Shown: positions 1-9,153, numbered from the stretch's first letter. The stretch is 40,939 bases of DNA from Acidobacteriota bacterium (GCA_016201205.1 JACQDF010000165.1:1-40939); one strand, 5' to 3'. Numbers and translations: made by a program. Notes: generated by a model from the letters alone, not told the origin.

Positions 1-29
1 GATCAATTGACATCGCAGCACGTACATCG

Positions 30-1529
30 CTACCGCCCTTGGAGAGCCATCTCCTGTGCTGGAGTATAGCGGCAATCGGCGGGCGTTGCATGGCGGTGGC
101 CAAGCGACAGCAGGTTCCACCGCGCGTCGAACAGACAGGGGTCGATTTCGAGCGCCCGGCGGAAATCGTCTCGAGCGGCCTCCTTTTGACCCAGCTTGAG
201 CAGCGCCACGCCGCGGTTGTTGACGGCGCGTGCGTCACCCGGAGCCAGGGCCAGCGCGCGTCCGAATTCCGCCAGCGCGGCGGAGGGTTTCCCCATCTCG
301 AGATAGACACGCCCTTTCTCGGATCCAATGGCGGGATCGTCCGGTCGAAGACGCTGCGCCTCGTCAAGCAGGGCAAGAGCCTCAGCGGGCGGGAGCTGGC
401 GGGCAAGCTGGATTTTCGGCCGCACCTTCCCGGGCGCCAGCCGGACCGCTTCGCGCCACAAGGATTCGCCGCTGCGCCAAACCAGCGTTTGCCGGAAACT
501 GAGAGCCGCCAGCAGAAGACCGAGCGATGGCAGCACCCATTTCGGCGTTCTCGCCAGCAGCAGGCCAATCGCTGCTGCAAAGGCTGCCAGCGGCAGGTAC
601 ACACGCCTGTCCGCCGCCAGATCCGCTGCCGGGAAGATGCTGGAACTCGGAGCGATCAGCGCCAGTGCAGCCAGTCCCCAGAATCCTTCGCGGGCTTTCC
701 CGAATCTGCCCAGCGACGCGACCGCCAGCAGCGCGATCATCAGCCACGCCGCCAGCGCCCACCATCCGCCGACAAATTCCACTGCCGGATCCGGTGTAAA
801 GCCGCTTGGGAAGAGCAACATGCGCAGGTAGCGCACGAGGACGGCCCCCTCGGTCGTGAAATAATCGAGCGAAGTCCTTCCGGATTGCGCGCCGACGCCC
901 GAGCCGGCGGTGACGGCGATGACATGGAGAACGCGCAATCCGGCTGCCAGCGACATGAGCAGCATCGCCCCGATCGCCGCCAGCTCCCGCCGGTTGCGCG
1001 AAATCGAGAGATGCAGCAGCAACAGGAACAGAGGAAAAGAAACGCATTCCTCCTTTGCCAGCAGCGCCGGCGCAAACCACGCCGCCGCCTGCCAGTGGCG
1101 TCCTCCGGTCCATGCGCGAAGCGCCAGCAGGCAGAACAGCGTCATCAGCAGGGTGGCTCGCGCAAAAACATAAGCGACCGCTTCTGTTTGAATCGGATGC
1201 AGCGCGAAGATGGCCGTGGCCGCCAGCGCGGCCGGCGCGGGCATCAGCTTCCCCAGTGTTCCCCGCAACAGCACGATCGAGGCAAGGTGCAACAGCAGAT
1301 TCACCAGGTGGTAGCCTGCCGCTTGCGGCCCGCCTGACTGCCAGTTGAGCCAGAAGCTGAACCACGTCAGCGGCCGGGTCTGCGCCGGCGCCCACACCCG
1401 CCACCACCCCGCCGGCGATGTCACCACCGGGTCTTGGAGCAGCGCGAAGTCGTCCAGATGAAACGGCGCCCACAACGCCGGAGAAAACGCCAGCGCCGCC
1501 GCCGCCAGAATCCAGAGCGTCTCTCGCAA
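30..1529 (-). CDS. Polytopic membrane protein with C-terminal TPR repeats (GT-C/TMTC-like)
   Basis: The 499-residue protein has about ten hydrophobic membrane segments over residues 1-345, followed by a soluble tail with roughly three tetratricopeptide repeats (about 375-480, including the segment EKGRVYLEMGKPSAALAEF). The first loop carries an acidic pair (HLDDF, about residues 24-28), as in GT-C fold glycosyltransferases such as the TMTC/O-mannosyltransferase group. By family knowledge, such proteins transfer sugars from lipid carriers to exported proteins; the donor and acceptor here are unknown. The start is a TTG whose first base pairs with the A of the divergent nth ATG, so the two genes have no spacer. 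A TAAAAT box on the minus strand (1536-1541) lies just upstream. Membrane plus TPR is certain; the transferase role is inference. Confidence 0.75.
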   Translation of the reverse strand: MRETLWILAAAALAFSPALWAPFHLDDFALLQDPVVTSPAGWWRVWAPAQTRPLTWFSFWLNWQSGGPQAAGYHLVNLLLHLASIVLLRGTLGKLMPAPAALAATAIFALHPIQTEAVAYVFARATLLMTLFCLLALRAWTGGRHWQAAAWFAPALLAKEECVSFPLFLLLLHLSISRNRRELAAIGAMLLMSLAAGLRVLHVIAVTAGSGVGAQSGRTSLDYFTTEGAVLVRYLRMLLFPSGFTPDPAVEFVGGWWALAAWLMIALLAVASLGRFGKAREGFWGLAALALIAPSSSIFPAADLAADRRVYLPLAAFAAAIGLLLARTPKWVLPSLGLLLAALSFRQTLVWRSGESLWREAVRLAPGKVRPKIQLARQLPPAEALALLDEAQRLRPDDPAIGSEKGRVYLEMGKPSAALAEFGRALALAPGDARAVNNRGVALLKLGQKEAARDDFRRALEIDPCLFDARWNLLSLGHRHATPADCRYTPAQEMALQGR

Positions 1530-2230
1530 TGTGTTATTTTAGGGCATTGCCGGCCGCCAAGCCCAGGAAAGCTCGAAAGCCGCGCACCGCGGCAGAGCGC
1601 GCCGCGCGCTTTGGCCGCATCTTCGGTGCGCTCGACAGGCTCTATCCAAAGGCCGCTTGCGCCCTCGATCATTACGACGCCTGGCAATTGCTGGTGGCCA
1701 CGATTCTGTCGGCGCAATGCACCGATGAGCGCGTCAACAAAGTGACGCCTGGATTGTTCGCCAAGTATCCCACCATCCGCGATTTCGCCGCCGCCAGCCA
1801 GCAGGAGCTGGCGCAGGACATTCGCTCGACAGGCTTTTTCAACAACAAGGCGAAATCGATTGTCGGCGCCGCGCGCAGGATCCTCTCCGAGTTCCAGGGC
1901 GAGGTTCCACGGACGATCGAGCAGATGCTCACGGTTCCGGGGGCCGCGCGCAAAACGGCGAATGTGGTGCTCGGCACGGCGTTTGGCATCCCTTCCGGGG
2001 TGGTCGTGGACACGCACGTACAACGCATCGCCGGCCGTCTGGAACTGACCAGGAACCAGGACCCCGGCAAAATCGAGGAAGACCTGATGAGGCTGCTGCC
2101 GCAGGATCGCTGGATTCTGTTCTCTCACCAGGTGATTCATTTCGGCCGCAATCTCTGCATCGCCCGCAAGCCCAAGTGCGGCGATTGTCCGATCCGGGAG
2201 GATTGCTACTCGAAGGACAAAGTGGGGTGA
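1529..2230 (+). CDS. nth: Endonuclease III (DNA glycosylase/AP lyase)
   Basis: The 233-residue protein is a base-excision-repair glycosylase/AP lyase that removes oxidised pyrimidines. The helix-hairpin-helix reads VPGAARKTANVV with the catalytic lysine at K142, and the catalytic aspartate is D161 in VDTHVQR. A 4Fe-4S cluster site with spacing C-X6-C-X2-C-X5-C is complete at C210, C217, C220 and C226, close to the C-terminus as usual. The hairpin reads PGAAR where the common form is PGVGR, a mild variation. I chose ATG 1529, which overlaps the divergent start by one base; TTG 1547 is a possible shorter start. A longer frame open from 1418 would run inside the divergent gene and encodes low-complexity sequence, so I did not use it. 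Confidence 0.95.
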   Translation: MCYFRALPAAKPRKARKPRTAAERAARFGRIFGALDRLYPKAACALDHYDAWQLLVATILSAQCTDERVNKVTPGLFAKYPTIRDFAAASQQELAQDIRSTGFFNNKAKSIVGAARRILSEFQGEVPRTIEQMLTVPGAARKTANVVLGTAFGIPSGVVVDTHVQRIAGRLELTRNQDPGKIEEDLMRLLPQDRWILFSHQVIHFGRNLCIARKPKCGDCPIREDCYSKDKVG

Positions 2231-2256
2231 CCCCGGCTGCGGTCCCAGCCGCCTGC

Positions 2257-2847
2257 CTACCGCACAAACGGCAGATACGCAGCCACGCGCGCCTTGTATT
2301 GTGAAAAACGCGCGCCGAAGCGCTGCTCCAGAAGTCCGTCTTCAGCGCGGATGCGGATCTCGGTTCCGTAAAGACACACCGCAACGGCCAGCGCGGCGGC
2401 CCAGGGACGCGTGATCAGCAGCGCCGTCGCCAGCAGCAAGCACAACAAGGCCGCAAAAATCGGATGCCGCAGAAGCGCATACGGTCCCGTGGTCACCAGC
2501 CTGTGATCCTGGGTGACAACGGCCTTCACGCGCCACTCCAGACCGAGATGCCGCAATGCCCACCACACCAGCGCGACCGCCAGCACGCCGAACGTGATCG
2601 AGGCAGCGTGCCGCCAATCCGGCGTCGCATCGTGCGGGCGCGGGAACAACACTGCAATCAGAAAGCCCAGTCCCTCGAGCGCCAGCCCGCGCATCGAGCG
2701 CGGATCACGGAGGGAAGGCTTTTCTTCCGCGATCCTACGCCGGTGTCGCATGCGCTGCACGCGCAGATGGTTCCACGCCAGGATGCCGCTGATCAGAATC
2801 CAGTTCAGCGCGAGAATCCAGGGCGCGGCCCGGCGAACGAGTTCCAT
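2257..2847 (-). CDS. Isoprenylcysteine carboxyl methyltransferase (ICMT/PEMT)-like membrane protein
   Basis: This 196-residue protein has about four to five membrane segments (about 8-25, 55-70, 82-102, 125-160). The C-terminal half carries the family hallmark: TTGPYALLRHPIF at about 118-130, then an acidic stretch EIRIRAEDGLLEQRFG and QYKARV. In ICMT and PEMT relatives this part binds S-adenosylmethionine and carries the H-P and E-E residues needed for methyl transfer to a lipid-like acceptor. The bacterial substrate is unknown. It starts at ATG 2847, divergent from the hydroxyglutarate oxidase gene with only 20 bases between the starts, an AT-rich spacer that must serve both promoters. There is no link to hopanoids beyond being in the same window. 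Confidence 0.8.
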   Translation of the reverse strand: MELVRRAAPWILALNWILISGILAWNHLRVQRMRHRRRIAEEKPSLRDPRSMRGLALEGLGFLIAVLFPRPHDATPDWRHAASITFGVLAVALVWWALRHLGLEWRVKAVVTQDHRLVTTGPYALLRHPIFAALLCLLLATALLITRPWAAALAVAVCLYGTEIRIRAEDGLLEQRFGARFSQYKARVAAYLPFVR

Positions 2848-2867
2848 ACGATAATTATGACTTTGGG

Positions 2868-4070
2868 ATGCAGAAGCGCGAAATTGTCATCATAGGCGGT
2901 GGTCTGATCGGCCTGGGCGCCGGCTATCGATGGCAGCAGCGCTTTCCCGATGATGGGGTAACGGTTGTCGAGAAAGAAGACGCGGTGTGCCGCCACCAGA
3001 GCGGCCACAATAGCGGAGTCCTTCACTGCGGGCTTTATTATCAGCCCGGCTCGCTGAAGGCGCGCCTCGCCGTGGAAGGCATTCGCCAGATGGTTGCCTT
3101 CTGCCAGCAGCACGACATCCCCCACGAGATCTGCGGCAAGCTGGTGGTGGCCACCACGGAAGAAGAAGTGCCGCGCCTTAGAAGCCTTCAGCAGCGCGGC
3201 GCCGGCAACGGCCTGGAAGGCCTTCGCTGGATGAAACCCGAGGAATTCCGCGAGATCGAGCCGCACGCCGCCGGCGTGGCCGCGCTGCACGTGCCGCAAG
3301 AGGGAATTGTGGATTATCCGAAAGTCGGCGAAACGCTGGTCCGTCTCATTCAGGCCAACGGCGGGCGCGTCCTCACTCGCGCCCGCGCTCTGCGGTGCAG
3401 GCAAACGCCCGGCGGGCGGATCGTGGAAACCACCAGCGGCGATTTCCAGGCCGCGCTGGTGATCAACTGCGCCGGGCTTCACTCGGACCGGGTCGCCGAG
3501 ATGACGGGCCATCGCCGTGACGTACGGATTGTGCCGTTTCGCGGAGAATACTATACGATCAAACGCGAGCGGCGGCGCTTGGTGCGGCACCTGATCTATC
3601 CCGTTCCCGATCCGAAATTTCCGTTCCTCGGCGTGCATTACACGAGGCTCATCCACGGCGGCATCGAGTGCGGACCCAATGCCGTGCTCGCAATGGCCCG
3701 CGAAGGATATCGCAAGAGCGACATCCGCCCTGGCGACCTGTGGGACGCGCTCTCCTATCCAGGCCTGTGGCGCTTTCTGGCGCGTTATCCGAAGATGTGC
3801 TTCGACGAGCTGCTGCGCTCCTTCTCGAAGAGGCTGTTCTGCGAGTCGCTAAGAAAGCTGGTGCCCGAGATCCGCATCGAGGATCTCGAAGAGGGCGGCG
3901 CCGGCGTGCGCGCCCAAGCCATGACTCCTGCCGGAGGCTTGCTCGATGATTTCCATTTCGTCACCGCGCCCGGCGCGTTGCACGTGGTGAACGCACCCAG
4001 CCCCGGCGCCACTGCCTCGCTGGCAATCGGGGCGGAAATCACGGCGATGGGCTCAGGGATGCTCGGCTAG
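2868..4070 (+). CDS. lhgO: L-2-hydroxyglutarate oxidase (FAD)
   Basis: The 400-residue flavoenzyme of the DAO fold oxidises L-2-hydroxyglutarate to 2-oxoglutarate and passes electrons to oxygen or the quinone pool. The N-terminal Rossmann motif GGGLIGLGAG lies at about residues 9-18 and the substrate/FAD loop HNSGVLHCGLYYQPGSLKA at about 47-65. The C-terminus carries the subgroup signature, an AMTPAGGLLDDF stretch followed by NAPSPGATASLAIG, which separates it from glycerol-3-phosphate and glycine oxidases. Length is normal. It starts 20 bases from the divergent methyltransferase and ends 7 bases before the convergent stop of the next gene. A related 2-hydroxyacid substrate cannot be excluded. 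Confidence 0.92.
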   Translation: MQKREIVIIGGGLIGLGAGYRWQQRFPDDGVTVVEKEDAVCRHQSGHNSGVLHCGLYYQPGSLKARLAVEGIRQMVAFCQQHDIPHEICGKLVVATTEEEVPRLRSLQQRGAGNGLEGLRWMKPEEFREIEPHAAGVAALHVPQEGIVDYPKVGETLVRLIQANGGRVLTRARALRCRQTPGGRIVETTSGDFQAALVINCAGLHSDRVAEMTGHRRDVRIVPFRGEYYTIKRERRRLVRHLIYPVPDPKFPFLGVHYTRLIHGGIECGPNAVLAMAREGYRKSDIRPGDLWDALSYPGLWRFLARYPKMCFDELLRSFSKRLFCESLRKLVPEIRIEDLEEGGAGVRAQAMTPAGGLLDDFHFVTAPGALHVVNAPSPGATASLAIGAEITAMGSGMLG

Positions 4071-4077
4071 CGGTAGG

Positions 4078-7000
4078 CTAGCGGCAGCCGGGGTACGGAC
4101 GCGCTGCTGTAAAGCTGCCGCCGGGCACCGAGACCGTGACCCGCAACGTGTGTGGTTGCCCGTCGCGATTCTGCGTGTCGTAGTTCAGCAGGTGCTGGCT
4201 CGCGAGAACGGAGGCCAGCTGCTCCAGCGTTCGAGGATTCGATTCGAAGAATAGTCGCCCGCTGGAATCGAGCGCAAACTGGTTCAACAGGCTCAGCAGG
4301 CTCTCATTCTGAAAAGCGTCGCCGAGCGGAACCAGGTAGAGGGGTACGCCGCTGGTCTGAACCAGGCTGAACAGCGGGTCCAGACTCTCTCTCGGGCCGA
4401 ACGTGTCGTAATCGTTTTTGCTGGCTGTGAACAGCACCACTGCTTTGCGGCGGCCTCTCTGCGCGGGCTCCGCCAGCCGGCGGATGGCGAATTCGATCGC
4501 GTCGTACAGAGCAACTCCAGTGCCCAGCGGCGCCTTATCCAAGATGCTCTTCACCGCATCCTGCAATGCTTCGCGATTCTCACCCAGCGTGAAATCCCGC
4601 ACCAGACGCACTCCGTTGTCATATTGGGCGATGGCCACCCGGTCCAGCAGCCCGACGGAATCGGTGAACCTGATCGCCGCGATCTGCTGGTTATTAATGT
4701 TGTTTCGGTATTGGATAGGGTCGCCCGTAATTCCTGGATTCCTTTGCAGCACCAGGACAACGGAAAGCCCCGAGCCCGACGGTTCGGCCGGCCGGATGCT
4801 GCACGTCACCGGGACGACATCCTCCGTGCAGACCACATTCCCGTTGTTGAGCGCTGTAATGGGCGAGCCGATGAGATCTGTTACCGACATCGTGGCGAAC
4901 ACGGTAGGACAGGGATCGGCGGTGATATTGGTGATCTGCGCCGTCCGCCCTTGCGGGTTCACCACCACTTCAAGAGAGTTCGAAGTCCCGCCGCCCGGCG
5001 GAGGAGTCACAACCGTGACTTGCGCCGTTGAAGCCGAAGCTACATCGGTCGGCGCAATCGACGCCCGCAGCGTGGTGCTGCTGACGAAAGTGGTGGACCC
5101 CAAGGGGATCCCGTTCCAGTACACCGCTGACGCGGTGGTGAAGTTCGATCCGTTGACCGTCAGGTTAAAGCGCAGAGAGCCCGCGGTAAGCGACGCCGGA
5201 ACCAGGCTGGAAATGCGCGGCGCCGGCAGCACCACCGCCGGCAGGCCCGTGCCTGCCAGTGCAACGGTTACCTGCGGCCTGGCTGTGTCGTTGCTTTCGA
5301 TCGTGAGCGCCCCGGTGAGAACTCCGGTGATATTCGGAGCGAACCGGAGAGATACGACCTGCTGGCCACCTGCCGGGACGGTTACCGGGACGGCAGGCGA
5401 CTGAACAACAAACACCGGTGTGTTTGTTTGGAGGCCTCTTATGGTTAACGGGGCGTTCCCCGCATTCCGCACCGTCACGGAAAGATTCCGCACCTGGCCG
5501 GCATTTACACTCCCGAAATCGAGCGAGATCGGAGTTACTTCCATTCTGGGCACGGCCACGATCTGCCCGGCGCCGCGCAAGCTCACAGTGAACGACGGCG
5601 TGGACGGGTCATTGGCTGCCAACGCCAGCGCCCCCGTCTCAATGCCGATCGCGTTGGGTGCGAACCGGGCCACTAGCGTCCGCTCCTCGCCAGGCTCGAG
5701 CGTGAAGCGCGCCGCCGCTCCAGTGACACTGAACCGCGAGTTCACGGTGCTGAGGCTGGTCACCTCGAGCGGCGCCGTCCCCTCATTCCGGACCACGACC
5801 GGGACGTCTCGCGTCTCTCCCACCGGCACGACGCCGAAATCGACGCTCGCCGGCGTGGCGGTGATGCTCGGAACGGGCCGGTCAAACGCCGAGCCGCGCA
5901 CCATCAGCGTGAGGTTGCGAACCACGGAATCATTCGTGAGCGCACTCACCTCGGCTGTCTCGACCCCTGGCGTCACCGGACGGTAGCGAACCGGCAGCGC
6001 GCGTTCGGCCCCAGGACGCACGCGAAACGGCGAAATCGAGGAAATCCGGAACGCGCCTCCCAGGCTGTAAGAACTGAATTCCAGAATTCCCGTGCCCCGG
6101 TTGCGCACAGTCAGGCTCCGCTCGGCAATCTGCCCTGTTGTCGTACTGCCGAACTGCAACACCGATAGCGGCAGCTCGAGCCGCGGCCCCTGCCGGATGT
6201 CCACCTCCGCCGAATCACCCTGCCCGGTATCGAGACCGGCTGCCGCCAGCACGCGGAACCTTGTCATTCCGCCCGGCAGATACTGCGTATCCACCACGTA
6301 CTCGGGCTCGCGCACGTCGACCGCAATCGGCGTCCAACTTGCGCCGACATCGTTGGAATAGAACAGGGTGTAGGTCATCGGGCGGCCGGCGGGATCCGAC
6401 GCCGTCCAGCGCACTGTTCTTTGCCCGCTCCATTCCTCCAAAACCGCCGGTGATGTGATGTTCACCAGCGGAGTGCGCTCCGCCGTCGCCAGCGAGGCCA
6501 GCTCTGCGCCTTCCCTCAGAAGCGTCACCCGCGACAGAGGGCCCGGCACCGGCAGCCGCACGGTGAAACTCGCGTCCTCGGCCAGCGGCATGCAATAGTC
6601 CGAATCCCCCTGCGTCGAGGTCACACGCAGGCAGTACGGTCCCCCCGGAAAGGCATCCGTGCCGGCGGTGGAAAGCAGCAGATATGCATGGTCCAACTGC
6701 CCGCCGCTTCCACGTGTGCTCCCGCTGACGATGAGCACGTTCTGCCGCGCTCCGGTAGGCTCGGTGCGGTAGCTTTGCAGAATGCTGTAGAGCGACGCGG
6801 CGCTCGCGGTATCCGTCCACAAGTTCGCTGTGTCGCACCCCGCCATGTAGGGAACGGATGCCGCCGGAACCAGCCGCGCCGTCAGCGGGTCAAAGCCGGG
6901 ATCCCGGATCTGCGCTGAACACCCCCCCTCGACCGGCGCCAGACCAGCGCTCGAGGCGAGCTGCTGCGCCAGCAGTCGCTGGTTCGAAGACGCGTTTTGC

Positions 7001-7794
7001 TGTGGTACAAGCCACGACACGCGATCCCTGGCCGCTCCCGGCGCCAGCGCCGCCGTTCCGCCGGGAAGCCAACCGGCGAGCAGGTGCGGCCGGACCGGCG
7101 AATCTTGCAGGAAGGCCCACCATTTTCTGAGATGCGCCAGCAGCGCGCTGGATGTGGTCGCGTCCGCCAGCGGCAGCTCCCAGCGGATCGGCGGAACCGG
7201 CACGTCTTCATAGCGCATGGTGGCGTCGGCAATGGCAAACAGCTTTTGCGCCAGTTGATGGTGCTCGACGTTGGCGGATGGACACCGCGCTCCGAAACAC
7301 ACCGGCAGCCACGACACGCGCAACTCGGCTGCAGCGGGGATGAACTCGACCGGCCGCGACAGCGTGTTGTTATCCGAGGGCGACTCGACGGTTCCCGGGG
7401 CAAGCCGCAACTCAGCCTGAAGCACCAGCGTGCCCGCCTGCGTCCACGCCTCCGGCAGGATGAAATTCTGCGAATGATTCGGATTCCCGCGGTCCGGTTC
7501 CGCCTGCGCCCGGATGGGCAGGTTCACCGCGCGCAGCGGCGAGGAAGCAAGCTCGTTCCCTTCGCGGAACCCACGCAGCGCAACCGTCACGCCGCTGATC
7601 AGAGTGTCCGGATTCCCCTGTTGCCGTACGAACACCCGGACCGCCGTGGACTTGCCCGCGACCAGCGGCACACTTTGGGCCTCATCCTGGATGGCTTGAG
7701 TCACTTCGATCCGGCTGATGGTGAGATCCGGGGGGAAGATCACTTGGGCGTGAGCAAACACAGCGCATGCCGCAAAAGAGGCAAAAAACCACAT
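4078..7794 (-). CDS. Large secreted mosaic protein: inactive peptidase-like domain, choice-of-anchor D repeats, TIG, VWA-like
   Basis: This 1238-residue protein has a signal peptide (1-16, cleavage after AHA). A CARDB-like beta domain covers about 22-150. Residues about 225-335 resemble the zinc metallopeptidase region of acidobacterial surface proteins, including the late block VPYMAGCDTANLWTD, which looks like the usual D-MSYC...WISD block. The expected HExxH helix is replaced by LLAQQLASSAGL, so no zinc site is visible. An FN3-like part (about 440-530) follows, then three choice-of-anchor D/HYDIN repeats beginning near 535, 640 and 750 (SVDFG and SLDFG motifs), an IPT/TIG-like domain (about 858-950) and a VWFA-related domain (about 1003-1200). 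The VWA strand reads VVLVLQRNPG where DxSxS would sit, so the metal site is absent. It is probably a cell-surface adhesive or scaffolding protein. Confidence 0.8.
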   Translation of the reverse strand: MWFFASFAACAVFAHAQVIFPPDLTISRIEVTQAIQDEAQSVPLVAGKSTAVRVFVRQQGNPDTLISGVTVALRGFREGNELASSPLRAVNLPIRAQAEPDRGNPNHSQNFILPEAWTQAGTLVLQAELRLAPGTVESPSDNNTLSRPVEFIPAAAELRVSWLPVCFGARCPSANVEHHQLAQKLFAIADATMRYEDVPVPPIRWELPLADATTSSALLAHLRKWWAFLQDSPVRPHLLAGWLPGGTAALAPGAARDRVSWLVPQQNASSNQRLLAQQLASSAGLAPVEGGCSAQIRDPGFDPLTARLVPAASVPYMAGCDTANLWTDTASAASLYSILQSYRTEPTGARQNVLIVSGSTRGSGGQLDHAYLLLSTAGTDAFPGGPYCLRVTSTQGDSDYCMPLAEDASFTVRLPVPGPLSRVTLLREGAELASLATAERTPLVNITSPAVLEEWSGQRTVRWTASDPAGRPMTYTLFYSNDVGASWTPIAVDVREPEYVVDTQYLPGGMTRFRVLAAAGLDTGQGDSAEVDIRQGPRLELPLSVLQFGSTTTGQIAERSLTVRNRGTGILEFSSYSLGGAFRISSISPFRVRPGAERALPVRYRPVTPGVETAEVSALTNDSVVRNLTLMVRGSAFDRPVPSITATPASVDFGVVPVGETRDVPVVVRNEGTAPLEVTSLSTVNSRFSVTGAAARFTLEPGEERTLVARFAPNAIGIETGALALAANDPSTPSFTVSLRGAGQIVAVPRMEVTPISLDFGSVNAGQVRNLSVTVRNAGNAPLTIRGLQTNTPVFVVQSPAVPVTVPAGGQQVVSLRFAPNITGVLTGALTIESNDTARPQVTVALAGTGLPAVVLPAPRISSLVPASLTAGSLRFNLTVNGSNFTTASAVYWNGIPLGSTTFVSSTTLRASIAPTDVASASTAQVTVVTPPPGGGTSNSLEVVVNPQGRTAQITNITADPCPTVFATMSVTDLIGSPITALNNGNVVCTEDVVPVTCSIRPAEPSGSGLSVVLVLQRNPGITGDPIQYRNNINNQQIAAIRFTDSVGLLDRVAIAQYDNGVRLVRDFTLGENREALQDAVKSILDKAPLGTGVALYDAIEFAIRRLAEPAQRGRRKAVVLFTASKNDYDTFGPRESLDPLFSLVQTSGVPLYLVPLGDAFQNESLLSLLNQFALDSSGRLFFESNPRTLEQLASVLASQHLLNYDTQNRDGQPHTLRVTVSVPGGSFTAARPYPGCR

Positions 7795-7910
7795 TCTCTT
7801 TCATTGTCCGCCATTCACCCCGGTTCTTGCCAATCGGGTATTAAACTAAAGTGTCTCCGCCGCCGGAGCCGCCAGGCTGAAAAGGACGGCCAGCGCAGCG
7901 GCAGATGACT

Positions 7911-9125
7911 TCACACCTGCGCCGCCTCACCGGTCGAGAACAGGCTGGTGAAAGGGAGACTGATCGCTGTGATCATGGTGGCTTCGCCGGCCAGAGAGGA
8001 CGGGCGAAGAATCAGGTTGCGAAAGTTGGGGAACTCCTCGCCGGCGGGGAACTGCTCCCGGATGCCCGCCGCCACCAGCGGCCAAGCCTCGGTGAGCGCG
8101 CCATCGAGGATCAGCACCTCGGCATCCAAGGCCCACACCGCGTTGGTGATGCCGATGCCCAGGTAGCGGCAGGTCTCGGCCAGCGTATCGCGCGCCGCCG
8201 CATCGCCCTCCATGGCCAGATGACAGATCCGCTTCACCTGCGCCGCGCTATCACCGGGGTTGGCCCGATACTTGTTGCCGCTCAGGCGGCTGTAGCGCTC
8301 GCAGACCGCCGGATTGGACGCCAGCCTCTCGATGCACCCGGGCCGGTTGTGTCGTTCCGGGCCGGGCGCGTCCGCCACCACCATCTGCCCGAACTCGCCC
8401 GCGGCCATGTGCGGCCCGCGATAGAGCCGGCCATCCATCACGATCCCCATGCCGACGCCTTCGCCGACCTTGACCAACAGCAGGCAGTGGCTGCCGTGGA
8501 TCTCGGCGCTGCCGTGATGATATTCGGCCAGCGCGGCGGCCCGGACGTCATTCTCGACAAAGACCGGCCGGCGAAGCCGCTTCTCCAGGTCGTGCTTGAC
8601 GGCAATCCGGACCCAGCCCGGCTCGCTGCCCAGCTCGACCACGCCGGTTTCGCTGTTTACCAGGCCGCGCGTGCTGATGCCGATGCCGTGCAGGCTCCCC
8701 CGGGGAAGCCGCTTGCGGTGAGCTTCGAACTGGTCGGCGATCAGCTCCAGAGCCTTGGCCGGCGTGGAGGGCGTGCGGAACGAGTGCGTCTCCAGGATCC
8801 GGCCGCCGATGGTTCCCACGGCGATGCGGGTTTCCCAATTCAGAATGTCCACGCCCAGCGACAGGAACCGGTTCTGGTCCAACTGCAATCGGATGGCCGG
8901 ACGGCCGCCGGTGGAATTCTCGGAGCCCTCTTCGACCACCAGACCCCCGCGCAGCAGATCGGCCGTGATACGGGAGATGGTGCCCTCGGAAAGACCGGTC
9001 CGCCGCGCAATGTCGGCCCGGGAGAGGCGCCCGTGCTGGCGTAACAACTGGAGCACCACGGCGCGGTTGGCGCCCCGGACCTGGTCCGGACGCAAGACCC
9101 TTCGGCGTGTGCGCAGGCTGTACAC
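7911..9125 (-). CDS. ROK-family transcriptional regulator (NagC/XylR type)
   Basis: This protein of about 404 residues has an N-terminal winged helix-turn-helix (LSRADIARRTGLSEGTISRI, in the first 65 residues) and a C-terminal ROK sugar-kinase-like domain. The conserved END triplet is kept (FVENDVRAAALAE). The ROK zinc motif is degenerate: GEFGQMVVAD has Q where H is usual, and the following cysteine cluster is reduced to one (RPGCIE). ROK regulators usually bind a sugar or amino sugar and repress neighbouring catabolic genes. It diverges from a TonB-receptor/GH20/permease/M20 operon and is the likely regulator of it. I chose GTG 9125 because AGAAAGG lies 8 bases upstream; a TTG at 9152 would add nine residues without a ribosome site. 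Confidence 0.88.
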   Translation of the reverse strand: MYSLRTRRRVLRPDQVRGANRAVVLQLLRQHGRLSRADIARRTGLSEGTISRITADLLRGGLVVEEGSENSTGGRPAIRLQLDQNRFLSLGVDILNWETRIAVGTIGGRILETHSFRTPSTPAKALELIADQFEAHRKRLPRGSLHGIGISTRGLVNSETGVVELGSEPGWVRIAVKHDLEKRLRRPVFVENDVRAAALAEYHHGSAEIHGSHCLLLVKVGEGVGMGIVMDGRLYRGPHMAAGEFGQMVVADAPGPERHNRPGCIERLASNPAVCERYSRLSGNKYRANPGDSAAQVKRICHLAMEGDAAARDTLAETCRYLGIGITNAVWALDAEVLILDGALTEAWPLVAAGIREQFPAGEEFPNFRNLILRPSSLAGEATMITAISLPFTSLFSTGEAAQV

Positions 9126-9141
9126 GGTCAGGACCTTTCTT

Positions 9142-9153
9142 CTTGTTGACAAG
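9142..9153. promoter_or_regulatory. Perfect inverted repeat at the 5' end of the ROK gene
   Basis: CTTGT-TG-ACAAG is a perfect 5+2+5 palindrome 17 bases upstream of the preferred GTG start of the ROK regulator. Its position fits autoregulation, but a 12-bp palindrome can occur by chance. It is unlike the larger palindrome at 9211-9228 in sequence. Confidence 0.35.

Noticed and set aside
1..29. Possible gene end or RNA at the left window edge
   Set aside because: Only 29 bases precede the TPR gene stop and nothing recognisable is present.
2868..4070. FAD enzyme considered as the missing hpnE
   Set aside because: The C-terminal signature (LLDDF, NAPSPGATASLAIG) is that of L-2-hydroxyglutarate oxidase, and the gene lies 14 kb away on the other strand.
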